Part shown: positions 11,444 to 25,766 of the stretch, piece after piece | Numbering within the stretch: the stretch's first letter is position 1 | How the letters are laid out: each line of letters opens with the position of its first letter | Assembly: GCA_964020085.1 (NCBI GenBank) | Contig: OZ026607.1 | Coordinates: 9,081,535-9,145,534 of the forward strand | Origin: Micromussa lordhowensis | Lineage: Eukaryota > Cnidaria > Anthozoa > Scleractinia > Lobophylliidae | Direction of reading: 5' to 3' | DNA: 64,000 nt | Program-made: the position numbers and the translations under genes | The notes under the pieces: generated by a model | Told to the model about the DNA's origin: nothing | Database searches by the model: none | The model's input: only the letters and a program-made list of their open reading frames with translations

Positions 11444-14287
11444 AATATATATTACCTTGTTAAAAATTACGAAACTTGTTTTGAATACTGATTCTGCTCG
11501 TAAAATTGCCGGCGTATTCTAACGGTGGGAAACACTCAGAAAGAGCTATGGCGTTTTCTGCTCAAATTCTTTTTCAGGCAAGCAAATTCTGCTCCGGAAT
11601 CCTGCTCGAGATAAGTGACCGATCCCAGCTCAGCTATACATCTTGCATCGATAAATTGTAAACACTCATTGACGTTCGCAAATCTTGCTTTGCACAGTAC
11701 CTCTTGGTAGCTGTGATAGCGAACTCTTCTGGTTTAATAAACTTGCCGGCAATTAAAAGCAACAGTTACGAACGATACTCAGAACTCTCAGTTAGTTTTG
11801 AAGTGTATGTCTGTTTTCAAATTTTCGACCGTTACCTTCTTGGTTTCTCGCTGTTTCAAATCGTTTCCGAAAAATACTCGATTTCGGCTCAAAAATGCGC
11901 AATTCTATTCGGCACAATTCTGGATGACCACAGTAATGAATAATGCTTGAGTTTCTAGCGGCACAATCTATCCAAACCTCAGGTCTATCTATAACTAGTA
12001 GAATACAATCCCACTCTCTGATTAAGCGAGCCAGCAATTTTCATATCCGCAGCACGTACTATACGCATCTTAATTTTTTGTCAACAACCCAAGGGATTTC
12101 CAGGTGGTCCAGCGGGATGAGCTGCGCGCGGCTGATCCAACTGTCGCACCTGGCGGTCGTAAGTTCAAGTCTCGATATGTCATAAAAGGAGTTATTCTCG
12201 AACGGCTTGGGGGTCGAATAACTTCTCCCCCGATCGAGATTCGAGCTCGGGCCGGGAAAAAAATCCCGGATTTTTTGCTTGAATTAATTGATTTATTTAC
12301 TTAGCTACTTTTTTTTTTCCAGGCTCTTTGGTGGGTTTTTTTCCCCCTCTTTTTTTTCCCTTCTAACTTGAATGTTTTTTTTTTTAATTAATTGATTGAT
12401 ATTTATTGATTTTTTCCAATGTGTTTCAAGTTTTTTGTTGTTGTTTGGGATCAGCTTTTTCCTTATTGCTGTCGATCTGAGAGACTTTGTTTCTCCTTTA
12501 TCGACGTCTGATTTCTTTGCTTTTTAAACCCTCTTGATCGGAACCAATAGACTTCTAAGACCGAGGAAGTTTGCCTAAGGTGGTTTGTTAGTCGGGAGCA
12601 ATCCATGCCTTGGTTTCCCTGTGGGCAATATCGCACACAAACAGAATGCCAACATTTGGTTTACCCAGAATATATATTACCTTGTTTTCATGAAACGTAA
12701 TCGATCTAGGATCAGTAAATATGTAGAAGGCTGCTTTGAAACTCGCTTGAGCCGATGAATGCTTTTAGTGAGCAACAGATCAGTCAGCTCTCGCGGTTTT
12801 GAGTGCAAGTTGTTTTTTGTTTTTATATCATTTAGAATCACATTTCACGTTGTTGTTGTTGTTGTTGTTTTTTATTTAATTACGGTGAATCTATCAAAAC
12901 GTTCAGTAATATGCAATTGTGGAATTACCATAAGTAAGTTTGGCAGAGCTAGTCAGAATAAGTGAGATGGGACGGCGATTGAGAGTCGACTTGGGCTGAA
13001 ATATGGCGCTGATTTCATGATTTCCAGTTCCTAGTTTGTCGCCTTCTGGTGGGTGAGGGTGGCGATGAGGAGAGGGTTGGAGACAACAATCCTTGAAACA
13101 CTTCTGCGTCATTATTAATTTATTGCTGTTGTTATTCTCATAGATTATTACAATTGTCGTTTCTCGGCCACTAGTAAACCCTAGTCAAGTCTCTCGTTTT
13201 AGAGAGTTGGACGTTTGAACCCAGTGAAAAGCTACAATACTGAAATATCAGTGTATTATTTCAGGTTCCTGTATGACATGGCTAGTTTTCGCAATGGATC
13301 TATTTGCCTGTATCCGCCAAAAAAATGCCACAGAATCTGACTTGTCACTGATAATCTTTGATACAATTCTGTCCTAGAGCTAGCTTTCCACAAGACTTAT
13401 CGTGGCTCAAATAAAAGGAAATCACTCTCCCGTATGACTTTTGAAGCCAAAAAGACTACATCCACCGTCTTTTCATCGAATCATGAATTGTACAATTGAA
13501 TATGAGTGCTTCCAACAAAGAATTCGAGTCTTGGGAACACAAACCTTCACATATCAAAGCCGCGGCGGAGAAGGCCTGCATCGTCTTAAATGGACTGAAT
13601 AAGGGGTTCCTACATCGAGAATCGATTGAACTTCAAGCAAACTAGGCCATAATTTAATACGAGTAAGCGAACACTCCGCATGTTGTACCTACGTCAATGA
13701 TCGACCGGTAGTCACACAATCAAATCTTATTCCCGCTGGCGAATCACAGACAGTTCTCATAGTTAGGTAGGCCGAAAACGCCCCAATTTAAGAAAACAAG
13801 CAAAGCTACTCACGATCAGTCTTTGACGAGATTTTCTTCACTCTGTCTGTGGCCATGTTTTGCTCGCAAACAGCAATGTCCCGGATGTACTTGAGTTTCA
13901 TCGAGCGGGAAAGTATCGTTTCAACAGTACAACATACTTTTTTGTAAGTCATCAATGTTCAGGCCAAATAACGCAACCAGCAGTACAAATGTCTAGTCCG
14001 TTGCACGTCTAAGCCCTGAATTGATGTGGCTAAAGCTCTTTGCTGTCTGAAGCAAGCACAACATTATCGCCAAGCCCATGCACAGTCCAAACACCGGTTT
14101 ACACATCTCAGGGCCGTTTCATGTACGATAATGGACGACGCCTGCTAGCAAATCGTTAGACTTGCACCTTCATTGGACTTAATGATGTCCTCGGGCAGAC
14201 TTCCTTTAGACAGCAGTTACAGAAGGCTAATCGCTCGGCTCCTGCTCAGAGTCACCGCTTTACCGGAGTCAGCTTTGGTTTAACCAA
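11444..14287 (+). repeat. Array unit 5 (2844 bp, hairpin-deleted)
   Basis: Private 22-bp deletion at about 11680, seven GTT triplets, and the same 9-bp hairpin deletion (near 13950) and point markers as units 4 and 6. Pol III-like element at 12100-12276. Confidence 0.95.
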
Positions 14288-17149
14288 AATATATATTACC
14301 TTGTTAAAAATTACGAAACTTGTTTTGAATACTGATTCTGCTCGTAAAATTGCCGGCGTATTCTAACGGTGGGAAACACTCAGAAAGAGCTATGGCGTTT
14401 TCTGCTCAAATTCTTTTTCAGGCAAGCAAATTCTGCTCCGGAATCCTGCTCGAGATAAGTGACCGATCCCAGCTCAGCTATACATCTTGCATCGATAAAT
14501 TGTAAACACTCATTGACGTTCGCAGTGAGTCGACCAACTGTAAGCAAATCTTGCTTTGCACAGTACCTCTTGGTAGCTGTGATAGCGAACTCTTCTGGTT
14601 TAATAAACTTGCCGGCAATTAAAAGCAACAGTTACGAACGATACTCAGAACTTTCAGTTAGTTTTGAAGTGTATGTCTGTTTTCAAATTTTCGACCGTTA
14701 CCTTCTTGGTTTCTCGCTGTTTCAAATCGTTTCCGAAAAATACTCGATTTCGGCTCAAAAATGCGCAATTCTATTCGGCACAATTCTGGATGACCACAGT
14801 AATGAATAATGCTTGAGTTTCTAGCGGCACAATCTATCCAAACCTCAGGTCTATCTATAACTAGTAGAATACAATCCCACTCTCTGATTAAGCGAGCCAG
14901 CAATTTTCATATCCGCAGCACGTACTATACGCATCTTAATTTTTTGTCAACAACCCAAGGGATTTCCAGGTGGTCCAGCGGGATGAGCTGCGCGCGGCTG
15001 ATCCAACTGTCGCACCTGGCGGTCGTAAGTTCAAGTCTCGATATGTCATAAAAGGAGTTATTCTCGAACGGCTTGGGGGTCGAATAACTTCTCCCCCGAT
15101 CGAGATTCGAGCTCGGGCCGGGAAAAAAATCCCGGATTTTTTGCTTGAATTAATTGATTTATTTACTTAGCTACTTTTTTTTTCCAGGCTCTTTGGTGGG
15201 TTTTTTTCCCCCTCTTTTTTTTCCCTTCTAACTTGAATGTTTTTTTTTTTAATTAATTGATTGATATTTATTGATTTTTTCCAATGTGTTTCAAGTTTTT
15301 TGTTGTTGTTTGGGATCAGCTTTTTCCTTATTGCTGTCGATCTGAGAGACTTTGTTTCTCCTTTATCGACGTCTGATTTCTTTGCTTTTTAAACCCTCTT
15401 GATCGGAACCAATAGACTTCTAAGACCGAGGAAGTTTGCCTAAGGTGGTTTGTTAGTCGGGAGCAATCCATGCCTTGGTTTCCCTGTGGGCAATATCGCA
15501 CACAAACAGAATGCCAACATTTGGTTTACCCAGAATATATATTACCTTGTTTTCATGAAACGTAATCGATCTAGGATCAGTAAATATGTAGAAGGCTGCT
15601 TTGAAACTCGCTTGAGCCGATGAATGCTTTTAGTGAGCAACAGATCAGTCAGCTCTCGCGGTTTTGAGTGCAAGTTGTTTTTTGTTTTTATATCATTTAG
15701 AATCACATTTCACGTTGTTGTTGTTGTTGTTTTTTATTTAATTACGGTGAATCTATCAAAACGTTCAGTAATATGCAATTGTGGAATTACCATAAGTAAG
15801 TTTGGCAGAGCTAGTCAGAATAAGTGAGATGGGACGGCGATTGAGAGTCGACTTGGGCTGAAATATGGCGCTGATTTCATGATTTCCAGTTCCTAGTTTG
15901 TCGCCTTCTGGTGGGTGAGGGTGGCGATGAGGAGAGGGTTGGAGACAACAATCCTTGAAACACTTCTGCGTCATTATTAATTTATTGCTGTTGTTATTCT
16001 CATAGATTATTACAATTGTCGTTTCTCGGCCACTAGTAAACCCTAGTCAAGTCTCTCGTTTTAGAGAGTTGGACGTTTGAACCCAGTGAAAAGCTACAAT
16101 ACTGAAATATCAGTGTATTATTTCAGGTTCCTGTATGACATGGCTAGTTTTCGCAATGGATCTATTTGCCTGTATCCGCCAAAAAAATGCCACAGAATCT
16201 GACTTGTCACTGATAATCTTTGATACAATTCTGTCCTAGAGCTAGCTTTCCACAAGACTTATCGTGGCTCAAATAAAAGGAAATCACTCTCCCGTATGAC
16301 TTTTGAAGCCAAAAAGACTACATCCACCGTCTTTTCATCGAATCATGAATTGTACAATTGAATATGAGTGCTTCCAACAAAGAATTCGAGTCTTGGGAAC
16401 ACAAACCTTCACATATCAAAGCCGCGGCGGAGAAGGCCTGCATCGTCTTAAATGGACTGAATAAGGGGTTCCTACATCGAGAATCGATTGAACTTCAAGC
16501 AAACTAGGCCATAATTTAATACGAGTAAGCGAACACTCCGCATGTTGTACCTACGTCAATGATCGACCGGTAGTCACACAATCAAATCTTATTCCCGCTG
16601 GCGAATCACAGACAGTTCTCATAGTTAGGTAGGCCGAAAACGCCCCAATTTAAGAAAACAAGCAAAGCTACTCACGATCAGTCTTTGACGAGATTTTCTT
16701 CACTCTGTCTGTGGCCATGTTTTGCTCGCAAACAGCAATGTCCCGGATGTACTTGAGTTTCATCGAGCGGGAAAGTATCGTTTCAACAGTACAACATACT
16801 TTTTTGTAAGTCATCAATGTTCAGGCCAAATAACGCAACCAGCAGTACAAATGTCTAGTCCGTTGCACGTCTAAGCCCTGAATTGATGTGGCTAAAGCTC
16901 TTTGCTGTCTGAAGCAAGCACAACATTATCGCCAAGCCCATGCACAGTCCAAACACCGGTTTACACATCTCAGGGCCGTTTCATGTACGATAATGGACGA
17001 CGCCTGCTAGCAAATCGTTAGACTTGCACCTTCATTGGACTTAATGATGTCCTCGGGCAGACTTCCTTTAGACAGCAGTTACAGAAGGCTAATCGCTCGG
17101 CTCCTGCTCAGAGTCACCGCTTTACCGGAGTCAGCTTTGGTTTAACCAA
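14288..17149 (+). repeat. Array unit 6 (2862 bp, hairpin-deleted)
   Basis: Carries the 9-bp hairpin deletion (near 16812) and the CATTATTAAT and TACAATTGAA markers of the unit 4-6 block, without the private deletions of units 4 and 5. Pol III-like element at 14966-15142. Confidence 0.95.
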
Positions 17150-20019
17150 AATATATATTACCTTGTTAAAAATTACGAAACTTGTTTTGAATACTGATTC
17201 TGCTCGTAAAATTGCCGGCGTATTCTAACGGTGGGAAACACTCAGAAAGAGCTATGGCGTTTTCTGCTCAAATTCTTTTTCAGGCAAGCAAATTCTGCTC
17301 CGGAATCCTGCTCGAGATAAGTGACCGATCCCAGCTCAGCTATACATCTTGCATCGATAAATTGTAAACACTCATTGACGTTCGCAGTGAGTCGACCAAC
17401 TGTAAGCAAATCTTGCTTTGCACAGTACCTCTTGGTAGCTGTGATAGCGAACTCTTCTGGTTTAATAAACTTGCCGGCAATTAAAAGCAACAGTTACGAA
17501 CGATACTCAGAACTTTCAGTTAGTTTTGAAGTGTATGTCTGTTTTCAAATTTTCGACCGTTACCTTCTTGGTTTCTCGCTGTTTCAAATCGTTTCCGAAA
17601 AATACTCGATTTCGGCTCAAAAATGCGCAATTCTATTCGGCACAATTCTGGATGACCACAGTAATGAATAATGCTTGAGTTTCTAGCGGCACAATCTATC
17701 CAAACCTCAGGTCTATCTATAACTAGTAGAATACAATCCCACTCTCTGATTAAGCGAGCCAGCAATTTTCATATCCGCAGCACGTACTATACGCATCTTA
17801 ATTTTTTGTCAACAACCCAAGGGATTTCCAGGTGGTCCAGCGGGATGAGCTGCGCGCGGCTGATCCAACTGTCGCACCTGGCGGTCGTAAGTTCAAGTCT
17901 CGATATGTCATAAAAGGAGTTATTCTCGAACGGCTTGGGGGTCGAATAACTTCTCCCCCGATCGAGATTCGAGCTCGGGCCGGGAAAAAAATCCCGGATT
18001 TTTTGCTTGAATTAATTGATTTATTTACTTAGCTACTTTTTTTTTCCAGGCTCTTTGGTGGGTTTTTTTCCCCCTCTTTTTTTTCCCTTCTAACTTGAAT
18101 GTTTTTTTTTTAATTAATTGATTGATATTTATTGATTTTTTCCAATGTGTTTCAAGTTTTTTGTTGTTGTTTGGGATCAGCTTTTTCCTTATTGCTGTCG
18201 ATCTGAGAGACTTTGTTTCTCCTTTATCGACGTCTGATTTCTTTGCTTTTTAAACCCTCTTGATCGGAACCAATAGACTTCTAAGACCGAGGAAGTTTGC
18301 CTAAGGTGGTTTGTTAGTCGGGAGCAATCCATGCCTTGGTTTCCCTGTGGGCAATATCGCACACAAACAGAATGCCAACATTTGGTTTACCCAGAATATA
18401 TATTACCTTGTTTTCATGAAACGTAATCGATCTAGGATCAGTAAATATGTAGAAGGCTGCTTTGAAACTCGCTTGAGCCGATGAATGCTTTTAGTGAGCA
18501 ACAGATCAGTCAGCTCTCGCGGTTTTGAGTGCAAGTTGTTTTTTGTTTTTATATCATTTAGAATCACATTTCACGTTGTTGTTGTTGTTGTTTTTTATTT
18601 AATTACGGTGAATCTATCAAAACGTTCAGTAATATGCAATTGTGGAATTACCATAAGTAAGTTTGGCAGAGCTAGTCAGAATAAGTGAGATGGGACGGCG
18701 ATTGAGAGTCGACTTGGGCTGAAATATGGCGCTGATTTCATGATTTCCAGTTCCTAGTTTGTCGCCTTCTGGTGGGTGAGGGTGGCGATGAGGAGAGGGT
18801 TGGAGACAACAATCCTTGAAACACTTCTGCGTCATTCTTAATTTATTGCTGTTGTTATTCTCATAGATTATTACAATTGTCGTTTCTCGGCCACTAGTAA
18901 ACCCTAGTCAAGTCTCTCGTTTTAGAGAGTTGGACGTTTGAACCCAGTGAAAATCTACAATACTGAAATATCAGTGTATTATTTCAGGTTCCTGTATGAC
19001 ATGGCTAGTTTTCGCAATGGATCTATTTGCCTGTATCCGCCAAAAAAATGCCACAGAATCTGACTTGTCACTGATAATCTTTGATACAATTCTGTCCTAG
19101 AGCTAGCTTTCCACAAGACTTATCGTGGCTCAAATAAAAGGAAATCACTCTCCCGTATGACTTTTGAAGCCAAAAAGACTACATCCACCGTCTTTTCATC
19201 GAATCATGAATTGTACAATTTAATATGAGTGCTTCCAACAAAGAATTCGAGTCTTGGGAACACAAACCTTCACATATCAAAGCCGCGGCGGAGAAGGCCT
19301 GCATCGTCTTAAATGGACTGAATAAGGGGTTCCTACATCGAGAATCGATTGAACTTCAAGCAAACTAGGCCATAATTTAATACGAGTAAGCGAACACTCC
19401 GCATGTTGTACCTACGTCAATGATCGACCGGTAGTCACACAATCAAATCTTATTCCCGCTGGCGAATCACAGACAGTTCTCATAGTTAGGTAGGCCGAAA
19501 ACGCCCCAATTTAAGAAAACAAGCAAAGCTACTCACGATCAGTCTTTGACGAGATTTTCTTCACTCTGTCTGTGGCCATGTTTTGCTCGCAAACAGCAAT
19601 GTCCCGGATGTACTTGAGTTTCATCGAGCGGGAAAGTATCGTTTCAACAGTACAACATACTTTTTTGTAAGTCTTTAGCCACATCAATGTTCAGGCCAAA
19701 TAACGCAACCAGCAGTACAAATGTCTAGTCCGTTGCACGTCTAAGCCCTGAATTGATGTGGCTAAAGCTCTTTGCTGTCTGAAGCAAGCACAACATTATC
19801 GCCAAGCCCATGCACAGTCCAAACACCGGTTTACACATCTCAGGGCCGTTTCATGTACGATAATGGACGACGCCTGCTAGCAAATCGTTAGACTTGCACC
19901 TTCATTGGACTTAATGATGTCCTCGGGCAGACTTCCTTTAGACAGCAGTTACAGAAGGCTAATCGCTCGGCTCCTGCTCAGAGTCACCGCTTTACCGGAG
20001 TCAGCTTTGGTTTAACCAA
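17150..20019 (+). repeat. Array unit 7 (2870 bp)
   Basis: Returns to the unit 2 type with a complete hairpin at 19674-19766. Private change GAAAATCTAC near 18953 (others AAAAGCTAC). Pol III-like element at 17828-18004. Confidence 0.95.
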
Positions 20020-22892
20020 AATATATATTACCTTGTTAAAAATTACGAAACTTGTTTTGAATACTGATTCTGCTCGTAAAATTGCCGGCGTATTCTAACG
20101 GTGGGAAACACTCAGAAAGAGCTATGGCGTTTTCTGCTCAAATTCTTTTTCAGGCAAGCAAATTCTGCTCCGGAATCCTGCTCGAGATAAGTGACCGATC
20201 CCAGCTCAGCTATACATCTTGCATCGATAAATTGTAAACACTCATTGACGTTCGCAGTGAGTCGACCAACTGTAAGCAAATCTTGCTTTGCACAGTACCT
20301 CTTGGTAGCTGTGATAGCGAACTCTTCTGGTTTAATAAACTTGCCGGCAATTAAAAGCAACAGTTACGAACGATACTCAGAACTTTCAGTTAGTTTTGAA
20401 GTGTATGTCTGTTTTCAAATTTTCGACCGTTACCTTCTTGGTTTCTCGCTGTTTCAAATCGTTTCCGAAAAATACTCGATTTCGGCTCAAAAATGCGCAA
20501 TTCTATTCGGCACAATTCTGGATGACCACAGTAATGAATAATGCTTGAGTTTCTAGCGGCACAATCTATCCAAACCTCAGGTCTATCTATAACTAGTAGA
20601 ATACAATCCCACTCTCTGATTAAGCGAGCCAGCAATTTTCATATCCGCAGCACGTACTATACGCATCTTAATTTTTTGTCAACAACCCAAGGGATTTCCA
20701 GGTGGTCCAGCGGGATGAGCTGCGCGCGGCTGATCCAACTGTCGCACCTGGCGGTCGTAAGTTCAAGTCTCGATATGTCATAAAAGGAGTTATTCTCGAA
20801 CGGCTTGGGGGTCGAATAACTTCTCCCCCGATCGAGATTCGAGCTCGGGCCGGGAAAAAAATCCCGGATTTTTTGCTTGAATTAATTGATTTATTTACTT
20901 AGCTACTTTTTTTTCCAGGCTCTTTGGTGGGTTTTTTCCCCCTCTTTTTTTTCCCTTCTAACTTGAATGTTTTTTTTTTTAATTAATTGATTGATATTTA
21001 TTGATTTTTTCCAATGTGTTTCAAGTTTTTTGTTGTTGTTTGGGATCAGCTTTTTCCTTATTGCTGTCGATCTGAGAGACTTTGTTTCTCCTTTATCGAC
21101 GTCTGATTTCTTTGCTTTTTAAACCCTCTTGATCGGAACCAATAGACTTCTAAGACCGAGGAAGTTTGCCTAAGGTGGTTTGTTAGTCGGGAGCAATCCA
21201 TGCCTTGGTTTCCCTGTGGGCAATATCGCACACAAACAGAATGCCAACATTTGGTTTACCCAGAATATATATTACCTTGTTTTCATGAAACGTAATCGAT
21301 CTAGGATCAGTAAATATGTAGAAGGCTGCTTTGAAACTCGCTTGAGCCGATGAATGCTTTTAGTGAGCAACAGATCAGTCAGCTCTCGCGGTTTTGAGTG
21401 CAAGTTGTTTTTTGTTTCTATATCATTTAGAATCACATTTCACGTTGTTGTTGTTGTTGTTTTTTATTTAATTACGGTGAATCTATCAAAACGTTCAGTA
21501 ATATGCAATTGTGGAATTACCATAAGTAAGTTTGGCAGAGCTAGTCAGAATAAGTGAGATGGGACGGCGATTGAGAGTCGACTTGGGCTGAAATATGGCG
21601 CTGATTTCATGATTTCCAGTTCCTAGTTTGTCGCCTTCTGGTGGGTGAGGGTGGCGATGAGGAGAGGGTTGGAGACAACAATCCTTGAAACACTTCTGCG
21701 TCATTCTTAATTTATTGCTGTTGTTATTCTCATAGATTATTACAATTGTCGTTTCTCGGCCACTAGTAAACCCTAGTCAAGTCTCTCGTTTTAGAGAGTT
21801 GGACGTTTGAACCCAGTGAAAAGCTACAATACTGAAATATCAGTGTATTATTTCAGGTTCCTGTATGACATGGCTAGTTTTCGCAATGGATCTACTTGCC
21901 TGTATCCGCCAAACAAAATGCCACAGAATTTGACTTGTCACTGATAATCTTTGATACAATTCTGTCCTAGAGCTAGCTTTCCACAAGACTTATCGTGGCT
22001 CAAATAAAAGGAAATCACTCTCCCGTATGACTTTTGAAGCCAAAAAGACTACATCCACCGTCTTTTCATCGAATCATGAATTGTACAATTTAATATGAGT
22101 GCTTCCAACAAAGAATTCGAGTCTTGGGAACACAAACCTTCACATATCAAAGCCGCGGCGGAGAAGGCCTGCATCGTCTTAAATGGACTGAATAAGGGGT
22201 TCCTACATCGAGAATCGATTGAACTTCAAGCAAACTAGGCCATAATTTAATACGAGTAAGCGAACACTCCGCATGTTGTACCTACGTCAATGATCGACCG
22301 GTAGTCACACAATCAAATCTTATTCCCGCTGGCGAATCACAGACAGTTCTCATAGTTAGGTAGGCCGAAAACGCCCCAATTTGAGAAAACAAGCAAAGCT
22401 ACTCACGATCAGTCTTTGACGAGATTTTCTTCACTCTGTCTGTGGCCATGTTTTGCTCGCAAACAGCAATGTCCCGGATGTACTTGAGTTTCATCGAGCC
22501 GGGGGAAAGTATCGTTTCAACAGTACAACATACTTTTTTGTAAGTCTTTAGCCACATCAATGTTCAGGCCAAATAACGCAACCAGCAGTACAAATGTCTA
22601 GTCCGTTGCACGTCTAAGCCCTGAATTGATGTGGCTAAAGCTCTTTGCTGTCTGAAGCAAGCACAACATTATCGCCAAGCCCATGCACAGTCCAAACACC
22701 GGTTTACACATCTCAGGGCCGTTTCATGTACGATAATGGACGACGCCTGCTAGCAAATCGTTAGACTTGCACCTTCATTGGACTTAATGATGTCCTCGGG
22801 CAGACTTCCTTTAGACAGCAGTTACAGAAGGCTAATCGCTCGGCTCCTGCTCAGAGTCACCGCTTTACCGGAGTCAGCTTTGGTTTAACCAA
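20020..22892 (+). repeat. Array unit 8 (2873 bp)
   Basis: First unit with the markers of the right-hand block, AATTTGAGAAAAC near 22377 and GAGCCGGGGGAAAG near 22495. It also has the patch CTACTTGCC...CAAACAAAATG...GAATTTGAC at about 21892-21933 shared with units 9, 10 and 15. Pol III-like element at 20698-20874; hairpin at 22547-22639. Confidence 0.95.
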
Positions 22893-25766
22893 AATATATA
22901 TTACCTTGTTAAAAATTACGAAACTTGTTTTGAATACTGATTCTGCTCGTAAAATTGCCGGCGTATTCTAACGGTGGGAAACACTCAGAAAGAGCTATGG
23001 CGTTTTCTGCTCAAATTCTTTTTCAGGCAAGCAAATTCTGCTCCGGAATCCTGCTCGAGATAAGTGACCGATCCCAGCTCAGCTATACATCTTGCATCGA
23101 TAAATTGTAAACACTCATTGACGTTCGCAGTGAGTCGACCAACTGTAAGCAAATCTTGCTTTGCACAGTACCTCTTGGTAGCTGTGATAGCGAACTCTTC
23201 TGGTTTAATAAACTTGCCGGCAATTAAAAGCAACAGTTACGAACGATACTCAGAACTTTCAGTTAGTTTTGAAGTGTATGTCTGTTTTCAAATTTTCGAC
23301 CGTTACCTTCTTGGTTTCTCGCTGTTTCAAATCGTTTCCGAAAAATACTCGATTTCGGCTCAAAAATGCGCAATTCTATTCGGCACAATTCTGGATGACC
23401 ACAGTAATGAATAATGCTTGAGTTTCTAGCGGCACAATCTATCCAAACCTCAGGTCTATCTATAACTAGTAGAATACAATCCCACTCTCTGATTAAGCGA
23501 GCCAGCAATTTTCATATCCGCAGCACGTACTATACGCATCTTAATTTTTTGTCAACAACCCAAGGGATTTCCAGGTGGTCCAGCGGGATGAGCTGCGCGC
23601 GGCTGATCCAACTGTCGCACCTGGCGGTCGTAAGTTCAAGTCTCGATATGTCATAAAAGGAGTTATTCTCGAACGGCTTGGGGGTCGAATAACTTCTCCC
23701 CCGATCGAGATTCGAGCTCGGGCCGGGAAAAAAATCCCGGATTTTTTGCCTGAATTAATTGATTTATTTACTTAGCTACTTTTTTTTTCCAGGCTCTTTG
23801 GTGGGTTTTTTTCCCCCTCTTTTTTTTCCCTTCTAACTTGAATGTTTTTTTTTTAATTAATTGATTGATATTTATTGATTTTTTCCAATGTGTTTCAAGT
23901 TTTTTGTTGTTGTTTGGGATCAGCTTTTTCCTTATTGCTGTCGATCTGAGAGACTTTGTTTCTCCTTTATCGACGTCTGATTTCTTTGCTTTTTAAACCC
24001 TCTTGATCGGAACCAATAGACTTCTAAGACCGAGGAAGTTTGCCTAAGGTGGTTTGTTAGTCGGGAGCAATCCATGCCTTGGTTTCCCTGTGGGCAATAT
24101 CGCACACAAACAGAATGCCAACATTTGGTTTACCCAGAATATATATTACCTTGTTTTCATGAAACGTAATCGATCTAGGATCAGTAAATATGTAGAAGGC
24201 TGCTTTGAAACTCGCTTGAGCCGATGAATGCTTTTAGTGAGCAACAGATCAGTCAGCTCTCGCGGTTTTGAGTGCAAGTTGTTTTTTGTTTTTATATTAT
24301 TTAGAATCACATTTCACGTTGTTGTTGTTGTTGTTTTTTATTTAATTACGGTGAATCTATCAAAACGTTCAGTAATATGCAATTGTGGAATTACCATAAG
24401 TAAGTTTGGCAGAGCTAGTCAGAATAAGTGAGATGGGACGGCGATTGAGAGTCGACTTGGGCTGAAATATGGCGCTGATTTCATGATTTCCAGTTCCTAG
24501 TTTGTCGCCTTCTGGTGGGTGAGGGTGGCGATGAGGAGAGGGTTGGAGACAACAATCCTTGAAACACTTCTGCGTCATTCTTAATTTATTGCTGTTGTTA
24601 TTCTCATAGATTATTACAATTGTCGTTTCTCGGCCACTAGTAAACCCTAGTCAAGTCTCTCGTTTTAGAGAGTTGGACGTTTGAACCCAGTGAAAAGCTA
24701 CAATACTGAAATATCAGTGTATTATTTCAGGTTCCTGTATGACATGGCTAGTTTTCGCAATGGATCTACTTGCCTGTATCCGCCAAACAAAATGCCACAG
24801 AATTTGACTTGTTACTGATAATCTTTGATACAATTCTGTCCTAGAGCTAGCTTTCCACAAGACTTATCGTGGCTCAAATAAAAGGAAATCACTCTCCCGT
24901 ATGACTTTTGAAGCCAAAAAGACTACATCCACCGTCTTTTCATCGAATCATGAATTGTACAATTTAATATGAGTGCTTCCAACAAAGAATTCGAGTCTTG
25001 GGAACACAAACCTTCACATATCAAAGCCGCGGCGGAGAAGGCCTGCATCGTCTTAAATGGACTGAATAAGGGGTTCCTACATCGAGAATCGATTGAACTT
25101 CAAGCAAACTAGGCCATAATTTAATACGAGTAAGCGAACACTCCGCATGTTGTACCTACGTCAATGATCGACCGGTAGTCACACAATCAAATCTTATTCC
25201 CGCTGGCGAATCACAGACAGTTCTCATAGTTAGGTAGGCTGAAAACGCCCCAATTTGAGAAAACAAGCAAAGCTACTCACGATCAGTCTTTGACGAGATT
25301 TTCTTCACTCTGTCTGTGGCCATGTTTTGCTCGCAAACAGCAATGTCCCGGATGTACTTGAGTTTCATCGAGCCGGGGGAAAGTATCGTTTCAACAGTAC
25401 AACATACTTTTTTGTAAGTCTTTAGCCACATCAATGTTCAGGCCAAATAACGCAACCAGCAGTACAAATGTCTAGTCCGTTGCACGTCTAAGCCCTGAAT
25501 TGATGTGGCTAAAGCTCTTTGCTGTCTGAAGCAAGCACAACATTATCGCCAAGCCCATGCACAGTCCAAACACCGGTTTACACATCTCAGGGCCGTTTCA
25601 TGTACGATAATGGACGACGCCTGCTAGCAAATCGTTAGACTTGCACCTTCATTGGACTTAATGATGTCCTCGGGCAGACTTCCTTTAGACAGCAGTTACA
25701 GAAGGCTAATCGCTCGGCTCCTGCTCAGAGTCACCGCTTTACCGGAGTCAGCTTTGGTTTAACCAA
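22893..25766 (+). repeat. Array unit 9 (2874 bp)
   Basis: Same patch as unit 8 (about 24766-24807). With unit 10 it shares TATATTATTTAG near 24294 and a C just after the Pol III terminator (TTGCCTGAATT). Pol III-like element at 23571-23747; hairpin at 25421-25513. Confidence 0.95.
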